Assembly (NCBI GenBank): GCA_030626645.1
Contig: DAOUTP010000134.1
Coordinates: 1-5,445 of the forward strand
Length of the DNA: 5,445 nt
Source: Candidatus Cloacimonadota bacterium
GTDB taxonomy: Bacteria > Cloacimonadota > Cloacimonadia > Cloacimonadales > TCS61
Reading direction: 5' to 3'
Part shown: piece after piece, positions 1-4,800 of the stretch
Layout of the letters: each line of letters starts with the position of its first letter
Position numbering within the stretch: the stretch's first letter is position 1
Made by a program: the position numbers and the translations under genes
The notes under the pieces: model-generated
Seen by the model: only the letters and a program-made list of their open reading frames with translations
Database searches by the model: none
What the model was told of the DNA's origin: nothing

Positions 1-1089
1 GTAAGAGCCTGTTTCACTTTCATAGATAACATCTGCAGAATAATCGAAACTTAGCGGGTTAAGCTGGAAAATAATTTCATCAACAATTACCTCTGCTGTA
101 ATTGGGAAATGCCCATTCTCATCGAAATAAGTACAGGTGAATAAACCTCCGTTTGTCCCATATAGTTCACTTATTTCCGGTAATATATTTGCAATTGGTT
201 CGATCTCATATTGATCAATAAATTGAAGCGATATCTTCGCTAGATCTGTTAAGAGGAATTCTGTAGGCAGTGTATATTCTGCAGTAAGCATTTCAACTCC
301 GATAGAATTTGTGATATTGGGCCAATCACCAAAATTTTCATCGCCGGTTAATGTTTCAATATCACATGCCATTTGCAACTGACCATCTACAACTTCCGCT
401 TCAATACTGCCGATCAATTCAAATGCTTCCAAACTGAATTCAGTACCGCTTATCTTATACAAGCCAGGACTTAAAAGCATAGGTATATCAGCATATATGA
501 TGGCATAAACAACTGAGTCTATTAGCACAGTTTCAGGATTGATGATTGTAGTTACATAAAAATAATAAGTGAGTGGAAATGATCCGCCAACATCTAAAGG
601 GAAATCTCCGGATTCGCTGGTTAGTCCGGCATAAAATCTGCTATCGGAATAACCGAAATAATTCCCGGTAATATCAAGATTTGGAGATTCGGGGTCAAGA
701 TTATCACCAATGGGATCATCAGCAATAAATCCAAGTTCATTTTCTGATGGAAATATATCATTCTGCTGATATGCCGGCATCATTCCAACTATAGTGTCTG
801 TTTCAGTTCTGAATCGGCAATATTGTGTTTCAGCAGGAAGAGCAGGGATTATTGCTTCATAAGTTAATCCACTGAGGTTGGTCATTTCGGTATTTTCCCA
901 ACCTGATGCAGTTGAGTAGAACATCTCTGTTTCCAATCCGGGAAGATCAATAGTTTCACATCGAATATATATTTCATCATCCTGTGTATATGAGCTGTTC
1001 CTTATGTTATTCCAAAAAGAGATTACCGGAATTTGTGCCTGCAATAAATAAACTGAAAGTAACATCAAAATTATTATATATTTTTTCAT
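1..1089 (-). CDS. Secreted multidomain protein of unknown function, 3'-partial
   Basis: An open frame runs from an ATG at 1089 to the window's left edge, giving 363 residues without a stop; the C-terminus is outside the window. The N-terminus is a typical signal peptide: Lys-Lys after Met, then a hydrophobic core at about residues 4-16 and a likely cleavage near LLQA|Q (residue 18/19). There is no lipobox cysteine, so the mature protein is probably periplasmic or secreted. Residues 20-103 look like a beta-rich, Ig-like module (alternating strands, Trp and Tyr, C44 and C91). From residue 124 a second beta-rich module begins with DDPIGD and continues through LDITGNYFGYSDSRFYAGL (138-156), which loosely recalls carbohydrate-binding or surface-attachment domains. 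The acidic, Thr/Ser/Asn-rich composition and low Lys suit an extracellular protein. In FCB-type bacteria such proteins often end in a sorting domain, but that part cannot be seen. It has its own Shine-Dalgarno site and is divergent from the nitroreductase gene. That it is a real exported gene is well supported; its function is not recognised. Confidence 0.85.
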   Translation of the reverse strand, partial: MKKYIIILMLLSVYLLQAQIPVISFWNNIRNSSYTQDDEIYIRCETIDLPGLETEMFYSTASGWENTEMTNLSGLTYEAIIPALPAETQYCRFRTETDTIVGMMPAYQQNDIFPSENELGFIADDPIGDNLDPESPNLDITGNYFGYSDSRFYAGLTSESGDFPLDVGGSFPLTYYFYVTTIINPETVLIDSVVYAIIYADIPMLLSPGLYKISGTEFSLEAFELIGSIEAEVVDGQLQMACDIETLTGDENFGDWPNITNSIGVEMLTAEYTLPTEFLLTDLAKISLQFIDQYEIEPIANILPEISELYGTNGGLFTCTYFDENGHFPITAEVIVDEIIFQLNPLSFDYSADVIYESETGSY

Positions 1090-1097
1090 TAATATAT

Positions 1098-1102
1098 CTC
1101 CT
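1098..1102 (-). promoter_or_regulatory. Shine-Dalgarno site of the secreted-protein gene
   Basis: Read on the minus strand this is AGGAG, within TTAGGAGAT, with 8 bases between it and the ATG at 1089. It supports that start codon. Confidence 0.75.
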
Positions 1103-1140
1103 AATGAGTTTTTGGTAGTTTCCTGATAGAATTAAATCCC

Positions 1141-1171
1141 GTCAAGCTACATTTTTCTGTGAAGTCTTGAC
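1141..1171. promoter_or_regulatory. Inverted hexamers GTCAAG/CTTGAC, possible operator or divergent -35 elements
   Basis: GTCAAG (1141-1146) and CTTGAC (1166-1171) are perfect inverted copies separated by 19 bases. The right copy is part of TTGACA (1167-1172), a perfect sigma-70 -35 hexamer on the plus strand. The left copy reads TTGACG (1145-1140) on the minus strand. The pair could be back-to-back -35 elements of divergent promoters, or a regulator site. Against the promoter reading, no good -10 lies 16-18 bp downstream on either strand: on the plus strand TATGAT (1195-1200) is 22 bp away and TAAAAT (1185-1190) only 12 bp. Six-base inverted matches can also arise by chance in AT-rich DNA. 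Confidence 0.25.
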
Positions 1172-1230
1172 AAAAAAGGTGAATTAAAATTTTCTATGAT
1201 TGTTAATGAGTTCTGCAAAATAGAGTGTTC

Positions 1231-1350
1231 TGTCATCCTGACGAATCTTACACGATGTTCTCAGGAAGGATCTCAGCTTATAATGAGACTGTGTCCGGCT
1301 TAGACGGATTCTTCGTCGAATGCCTAAGTGAGTTCATCCTCAGAAAGACA
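1231..1350. repeat. Repeat-like structured intergenic element with imperfect inverted ends
   Basis: The left end TGTCATCCTGA (1231-1241) matches the inverted right end TGTCTTTCTGA (minus strand, 1350-1340) at 9 of 11 bases. Inside are several short perfect inverted pairs: CCTGA/TCAGG (1237-1241 and 1261-1265), TCTCA/TGAGA (1271-1275 and 1284-1288), TCCG/CGGA (1294-1297 and 1305-1308), GACG/CGTC (1303-1306 and 1314-1317) and TTCGTCGAA (1312-1320). From memory, the wording (TGTCATyCTGA ... GAAGGATCTC / GAAGAATC) resembles dispersed intergenic repeats seen in many bacterial genomes, especially FCB-type and uncultured lineages. It carries no transposase, so it would be a non-autonomous or MITE-like element. 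Only one copy is in the window, so repetition is inferred and the exact ends are uncertain. Confidence 0.5.
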
Positions 1351-1360
1351 ACCATATATT
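1333..1360 (+). promoter_or_regulatory. Weak candidate promoter for the nitroreductase-xseA operon
   Basis: TATATT (1355-1360) matches the sigma-70 -10 consensus at five of six bases. It follows a poor -35 (TTCATC, 1333-1338) after 16 bp, and about 40 bp remain to the start codon at 1401. AT-rich sequence yields such matches easily, so this is only the best-placed candidate. If it is real, the -35 lies inside the right arm of the repeat element. Confidence 0.2.
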
Positions 1361-1390
1361 TATTTTAAAGAACACCACAATAGTTGAGAT

Positions 1391-1395
1391 AGGAG
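1391..1395 (+). promoter_or_regulatory. Shine-Dalgarno site of the nitroreductase gene
   Basis: AGGAG (in ATAGGAGAAAGT) lies 5 bases before the ATG at 1401. It decides the start: the next in-frame ATG, at 1431, has no Shine-Dalgarno sequence, although family alignment could also suit a start there (MKSNF...). Confidence 0.75.
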
Positions 1396-1400
1396 AAAGT

Positions 1401-2156
1401 ATGAATAAAATAGATAATAACCGTAATTTCATGAAATCAAATTTCGCTGAGATGAAAAATATTGTATCGGATCAAATGAAAGATCTTCCTCAACCTCCTT
1501 TGCAAAAAGAATTTGATAATAGCTGTGAAATTATCGATCTCATCCCGATTGAAAAAATCAAAATTATAAATGATAATTTAATTAAAAATATTGAAAATAG
1601 GAAAAGTCATCGGCAATACAAAGATGAACCTTTAACATTAGAAGAACTATCATTTTTGCTTTGGGCATCACAAGGCGTGAAAAGTGTTTATGAGCGGAAT
1701 AACAAATCTTATGTAACTTTACGCACAGTTCCTTCTGGCGGCTCACGTCATCCATTTGAAACTTATCTTCTTATAAATAATGTTACCGGATTAAAAAAAG
1801 GATTATACCGTTATCTTGCAATTGAACATAAATTAATGTTTATTCGTGAAATAAAGAACCAAAAGGATAGAATCATTGATGCAACACTGGGACAGAAATT
1901 CATAGGTAGTGCTTCAACAGTTTTTATTTGGAGTTGTATTGCATATCGTGGTGAGTGGCGTTACAATATTGCTGCTCATAAAGCGATGCTGTTAGATGCA
2001 GGTCACATCTGCCAAAATCTCTATCTCGCCTGTGAAGGTATTGGGGCAGGAACATGCGCAATCGCTGCTTACGATCAAGTTAAAGTAGATAAGATAATTA
2101 ATGTTGACGGCAAAGATGAATTTTCGGTTTATCTTTCACCTGTTGGCAAATATTAG
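1401..2156 (+). CDS. SagB/ThcOx-type nitroreductase-family FMN oxidoreductase
   Basis: This 251-residue protein has a nitroreductase-like fold in residues about 60-251, expected to bind FMN as a dimer in the cytoplasm. Visible hallmarks are the N-terminal FMN-phosphate motif ENRKSHRQY (65-73), PLTLEELSFLLWASQGV (77-93), the PSGGSRHPFETYL stretch (111-123), WRYNIAAHKAMLLDAGHICQNL (186-207, shown by its key residues W186, H193, D199, H202, Q205), GAGTCAIAAYDQ (215-226) and the closing SPVGK (246-250). Residues 11-36, including LPQPPLQK, form an N-terminal extension that, as I recall, is shared by standalone anaerobe members. SagB proteins oxidise azolines to azoles in thiazole/oxazole-modified peptide clusters. 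No YcaO cyclodehydratase, E1-like partner or precursor peptide is visible here, so that role is unlikely and the substrate is unknown. It is the first gene of the plus-strand set; xseA follows after 15 bp. The family call is firm and the specific function is open. Confidence 0.9.
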   Translation: MNKIDNNRNFMKSNFAEMKNIVSDQMKDLPQPPLQKEFDNSCEIIDLIPIEKIKIINDNLIKNIENRKSHRQYKDEPLTLEELSFLLWASQGVKSVYERNNKSYVTLRTVPSGGSRHPFETYLLINNVTGLKKGLYRYLAIEHKLMFIREIKNQKDRIIDATLGQKFIGSASTVFIWSCIAYRGEWRYNIAAHKAMLLDAGHICQNLYLACEGIGAGTCAIAAYDQVKVDKIINVDGKDEFSVYLSPVGKY

Positions 2157-2160
2157 AAGG
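2155..2160 (+). promoter_or_regulatory. Shine-Dalgarno site of xseA, overlapping the upstream stop codon
   Basis: AGAAGG overlaps the TAG stop (2154-2156) of the nitroreductase gene and lies 11 bases before the xseA ATG at 2172. The arrangement suggests translational coupling within one mRNA. Confidence 0.55.
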
Positions 2161-2171
2161 TTATTGGATAT

Positions 2172-3401
2172 ATGAAAGTTGATAAAGATAACGTTTTCAC
2201 GGTTTCGGAAGTAAACCGTCATATCCGTAATGTAGTTGAAGATAGTATTCCAAACCTGTTTGTAGAAGGTGAGATCGCTAATTTTACACATCACCGTTCA
2301 GGGCATATCTATTTTTCTTTGAAGGACGAAAAAAGTACTTTACGGTGCGTTTTCTTCAAAGCAGCAAATCTCTCACTAAAGTTTCAACCTAAAGTTGGAG
2401 ATAAGGTTATCTGTTTGGGAAAAATATCAGTTTATGAAAAAGGTGGGAATTACCAGCTGAATGTGAATAGAATGCTCCCTTCCGGAATTGGAGAGTTACA
2501 ACTTAAATTTGATGAACTGAAACGCAAATTAACCGAAGAAGGTTTATTTGATAATGATTATAAAAAACCGATCCCGGAGTTCCCTGAATCTGTTGGCATA
2601 ATTACCTCATCTACAGGAGCTGCTGTTCAAGATATCCGCAATGTGATTTCGCGTCGGTTTCCTACCAAGATATATCTCTATCCCGCCACCGTTCAAGGTG
2701 ATTACGCTGCCAAAGAGATCATAAAGGGAATTGATTTTTTCAATACCGAATTTCCTGTTGATGTACTGATAGTAGGACGTGGAGGTGGTTCTCAGGAAGA
2801 TCTCTTCTGTTTCAATGATGAGGCTCTTGCCAGAAAGATATTTGCATCAAAAATTCCTGTTATCTCTGCTGTCGGTCATGAAATTGATTTTACGATCTCT
2901 GATTTTGTGGCTGACCTCAGAGCACCTACCCCATCAGCGGCAGCTGAACTTGCTGTTCCGGACAGAAGAGAGCTTGTTGATAGAGTTAATAATTTACTCA
3001 ATAATCTACGTTATACTACCCAGCATTATTTCACTTCCAAAAAACTTGAAATACAGGAACTGGAAAATGCTCTGAATCAACAGCATCCAAAAAACATTCT
3101 AAAAGACCTCCAAGCCAGATTGGAAAGAACTCTGATGAAATTTAACATCGCTACTCATAACATATTACAAACAAAGCGAAATAAATTAGAAATCCTGTTT
3201 AATGAACTGAGAGAACTCTCTCCACAAGAAGCATTAAAGCGTGGTTACAGCTTGATTAGGAAAGAGAAAAAAATACTGAATTCCATTAATGATATTAATA
3301 TTTCCGATAAATTACAATTGATATTATCTGATGGTAAATGTTTGGCGGAAATTGTTGAAAAACAGAAAAATGTTTCAATAGCCAAAAAGAAAAAAGCATG
3401 A
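2172..3401 (+). CDS. xseA: Exodeoxyribonuclease VII large subunit
   Basis: XseA is the catalytic subunit of exonuclease VII, which with several XseB small subunits degrades single-stranded DNA from both ends to short oligonucleotides in repair and recombination. The 409 residues contain an N-terminal OB-fold domain (about 6-100; NLFVEGEIANFTHHRSGHIY, 28-47, is characteristic). The catalytic domain follows (about 120-260), with TSSTGAAVQDIRNVISRR (145-162), GRGGGSQEDLFCFNDE (202-217), ISAVGHEIDFTISDFVADLR (231-250) and APTPSAAAE (251-259). D154, R203, H236 and D239 align with the E. coli residues reported as catalytic (D155, R205, H238, D241). Residues about 265-345 are a helical, probably coiled-coil segment of the kind that binds XseB, and a small C-terminal domain starts near LKRGYSLIR (355-363). 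It is somewhat shorter than E. coli XseA (456), mostly in the coiled-coil part. The next gene overlaps its stop (ATGA). No xseB is visible in the window. Confidence 0.97.
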   Translation: MKVDKDNVFTVSEVNRHIRNVVEDSIPNLFVEGEIANFTHHRSGHIYFSLKDEKSTLRCVFFKAANLSLKFQPKVGDKVICLGKISVYEKGGNYQLNVNRMLPSGIGELQLKFDELKRKLTEEGLFDNDYKKPIPEFPESVGIITSSTGAAVQDIRNVISRRFPTKIYLYPATVQGDYAAKEIIKGIDFFNTEFPVDVLIVGRGGGSQEDLFCFNDEALARKIFASKIPVISAVGHEIDFTISDFVADLRAPTPSAAAELAVPDRRELVDRVNNLLNNLRYTTQHYFTSKKLEIQELENALNQQHPKNILKDLQARLERTLMKFNIATHNILQTKRNKLEILFNELRELSPQEALKRGYSLIRKEKKILNSINDINISDKLQLILSDGKCLAEIVEKQKNVSIAKKKKA

Positions 3402-4459
3402 AACAAATAATTATTGTTCTTATTGTATTAATTAGCATTTCATTGAATGCGGAAATCCGCGCAATGTGGGTTCCCATCTGGGAAATAACTACACCCGAAA
3501 AAGCGAATAATGTAATTGATGATCTGAATAAAAATAATATAAATCAACTTCTTGTTCAAATTCGGTATCGTGGTGATGCAGCTTATACACCAAACAAAGT
3601 ATCAAATTTCTATAAAAATAATGAGAAGCAATATCATGCAATAAAAGATTCTCTTTTTGATCCGCTGGATTATATTTTAACCATAAACAATAATCCTGAA
3701 TTAGAGATCCACGCCTGGTTTACAACTTTTGTAATTACAGGGCATAAACTTGAAAACCTGCATCCTGAGCATGTTTATTTTACAAAACCAGAATGGGTAA
3801 CGTGTGATTTCTCACAAGATAAAATGGATTTTCAAAGTTATATGGGAGCGTATCTCGATCCGGGTATCCCACAGGTTCAGGAATATACAAAAAATGTTAT
3901 TCTCGATCTGGTAACAAATTACAAAGTTGATGGAATTCATCTTGATTACATTCGTTACCCCGACTCTCATTATGGATTTTCTGAATTAGCCTTGGAAGCT
4001 TATAAAAGAGATGTAAAATTCCAAGATGCTGACGCCTGGAAAAAATGGAAAGAAGATCAGATCACAAATTTCATGAAAGATATCTATTCCAATATAAAGA
4101 AAATAACTCCTGATGTTCAGGTTACAGCAGCAGTAATTTCCAATCTGGATGAAGCGGAAAGGTATTCCCAAAACTGGATCAAGTGGCTGCAGGAGGGATA
4201 TTTGGATAGAGCATATTTAATGGAGTATTCTACTTCAACATCCACTATTAAAAAGCACCTTACCTTTCTTTCCAATTACGATCTGAATGAAAAGATCGTG
4301 GTGGGATTGCGCTGCTGGAGCACTGCCTATAAATACCCAGCTTATAAGATAAATGAGAAAATGAAGCTGGTGAATAAAAAGAATTTTAAGGGTTTTGCTC
4401 TATTCAGTTATACAGGCATTAGAGAATCGGAATATTTTAAAAGTTTGAAGATAAAGTAA
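3398..4459 (+). CDS. Exported family-10-like glycosidase (GHL10/DUF187, DigH/YngK type)
   Basis: The 353-residue product begins with a signal peptide: Lys2, then a hydrophobic core at residues 4-16 with cleavage likely after SLNA (18). No lipobox cysteine is present, so the mature form should be free in the periplasm or outside the cell. The remainder looks like a TIM-barrel of the GHL10 family: EIRAMWVPIWEIT (19-31, first strand, the family's 'lRgvWl' motif), INQLLVQIRYRGDAAY (48-63), EIHAWFTTF (103-111), AYLDPGIPQVQEY (151-163), VDGIHLDYIRYP (177-188, the signature, with D178, H181 and D183 as likely active-site residues), VTAAVIS (242-248), WIKWLQEGYLDRAYLMEYS (260-278) and KGFALFSY (331-338). 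Characterised relatives such as E. coli DigH (YddW) cleave denuded peptidoglycan strands, so cell-wall turnover is a fair guess; other glycans are possible. The start overlaps the xseA stop by four bases (ATGA), implying translational coupling, and only a weak purine-rich Shine-Dalgarno sequence (AAAAAGAAAAAA) precedes it. No extra binding domain follows the barrel. Confidence 0.88.
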   Translation: MKQIIIVLIVLISISLNAEIRAMWVPIWEITTPEKANNVIDDLNKNNINQLLVQIRYRGDAAYTPNKVSNFYKNNEKQYHAIKDSLFDPLDYILTINNNPELEIHAWFTTFVITGHKLENLHPEHVYFTKPEWVTCDFSQDKMDFQSYMGAYLDPGIPQVQEYTKNVILDLVTNYKVDGIHLDYIRYPDSHYGFSELALEAYKRDVKFQDADAWKKWKEDQITNFMKDIYSNIKKITPDVQVTAAVISNLDEAERYSQNWIKWLQEGYLDRAYLMEYSTSTSTIKKHLTFLSNYDLNEKIVVGLRCWSTAYKYPAYKINEKMKLVNKKNFKGFALFSYTGIRESEYFKSLKIK

Positions 4460-4463
4460 GAAA

Positions 4464-4504
4464 CTCACCCCCGACCCCTCTCTTTAACAAATAGAGGGGA
4501 GAAC
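4464..4504. repeat. Palindromic GC-rich intergenic repeat (hairpin)
   Basis: In the 74-bp gap between the glycosidase and S4 genes, CCCCTCT (4475-4481) and AGAGGGG (4493-4499) form a perfect 7-bp stem with an 11-base AT-rich loop, preceded by CTCACCCCCGA (4464-4474). The motif stands out in AT-rich DNA. From memory it resembles a dispersed intergenic palindrome (CTCACCCCC.ACCCCTCTC ... GAGGGGAG) found in many genomes. It has no run of T on either strand immediately after the stem, so it is not a standard intrinsic terminator. It could still stabilise the upstream mRNA end or reduce read-through into the S4 gene. Only one copy is visible in this window. Confidence 0.6.
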
Positions 4505-4522
4505 GAAAAACATCGGATAAGC

Positions 4523-4528
4523 AAGGAG
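4523..4528 (+). promoter_or_regulatory. Shine-Dalgarno site of the S4-domain gene
   Basis: AAGGAG lies 5 bases before the ATG at 4534. It is a near-consensus site, which lets this gene be translated independently of the upstream glycosidase gene, and it fixes the start. Confidence 0.8.
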
Positions 4529-4533
4529 ATTTT

Positions 4534-4800
4534 ATGCGAGTAGATAAATTATTAAACAAATTATGCCTGGTGAAAACCAGAAGTATAGCAAAAAATGCCT
4601 GTGATAAAAACCTGGTGAAGATCAATGGAAAGATAGCTAAAGCAAGTGCAACAATTATTGATAACGATATAATTGAATACGAACTTTACGGATATTTTAA
4701 TAAAGTAAAAATTACAGAAGTTCCCATAAGTAATGTTTCAAAAGTTAAAGCACCGGAGTTTTATCAAATATTAGAAAGAGGTAAGTTGGAGCTAACGTAA
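4534..4800 (+). CDS. S4-domain RNA-binding protein, RqcP/Hsp15-like
   Basis: This complete 88-residue protein is little more than one S4 RNA-binding domain. The fold's signature is clear: MRVDKLLNKLCLVKTRSIAK (1-20), NLVKINGKIAKAS (26-38) and DNDIIEYEL (43-51), followed by a short tail with EFYQIL (75-80). Length and layout match RqcP (YabO) of Bacillus subtilis (about 86 residues), which binds the 50S ribosomal subunit together with RqcH and helps add alanine tails to stalled nascent chains. R2 and R16, basic residues I recall as important in RqcP, are both present. The tail motif is also similar to the 'MYxIL' region of RqcP. The alternative is an Hsp15-type (HslR) protein, but that family is usually longer, with a basic C-terminal extension that is absent here. 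S4 family membership is firm and the RqcP role is likely but unproven. The last 12 codons overlap the convergent minus-strand gene. Confidence 0.88.
   Translation: MRVDKLLNKLCLVKTRSIAKNACDKNLVKINGKIAKASATIIDNDIIEYELYGYFNKVKITEVPISNVSKVKAPEFYQILERGKLELT

Larger units (their letters stand above)
1090..1400. other. Divergent intergenic region
   Basis: This 311-base gap separates the divergently transcribed secreted-protein gene and the nitroreductase gene, so it should carry promoters for both. I see no convincing open reading frame, tRNA or riboswitch in it. It contains a small inverted repeat (GTCAAG/CTTGAC) near 1141-1171, a repeat-like structured stretch at about 1231-1350, an AT-rich strip at 1351-1370 and a Shine-Dalgarno site at each end. 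Confidence 0.7.

Noticed and set aside
1401..2156. Part of a thiazole/oxazole-modified peptide (SagB-type) biosynthetic cluster
   Set aside because: No YcaO, E1-like protein, precursor peptide, protease or exporter is found next to it; the neighbours are housekeeping genes.
2779..3075. 98-codon plus-strand open frame inside xseA
   Set aside because: It lies wholly within the conserved catalytic part of xseA in another frame and its translation is hydrophobic and Leu/Ser-rich without recognisable motifs. It is a shadow of xseA.
3295..3477. 60-codon minus-strand open frame across the xseA-glycosidase junction
   Set aside because: It is antisense to the xseA C-terminus and the glycosidase signal peptide. 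It has no Shine-Dalgarno support or recognisable motif, and its hydrophobic look comes from reading AT-rich sequence backwards.
3986..4171. 61-codon minus-strand open frame within the glycosidase gene
   Set aside because: It is antisense to the conserved barrel-coding region, its composition is Phe/Ile-rich as expected of a reverse reading of Lys/Asp-rich codons, and it shows no domain.
4475..4510. Intrinsic terminator after the glycosidase gene
   Set aside because: The stem is good, but neither strand has a run of T directly after it (GAGAACG follows on the plus strand), so a standard intrinsic terminator is not supported.
4437..4625. 62-codon minus-strand open frame over the 4460-4533 gap and the S4 gene start
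   Set aside because: It covers the palindromic repeat and the antisense of the S4 signature, with no motif or start-site support.
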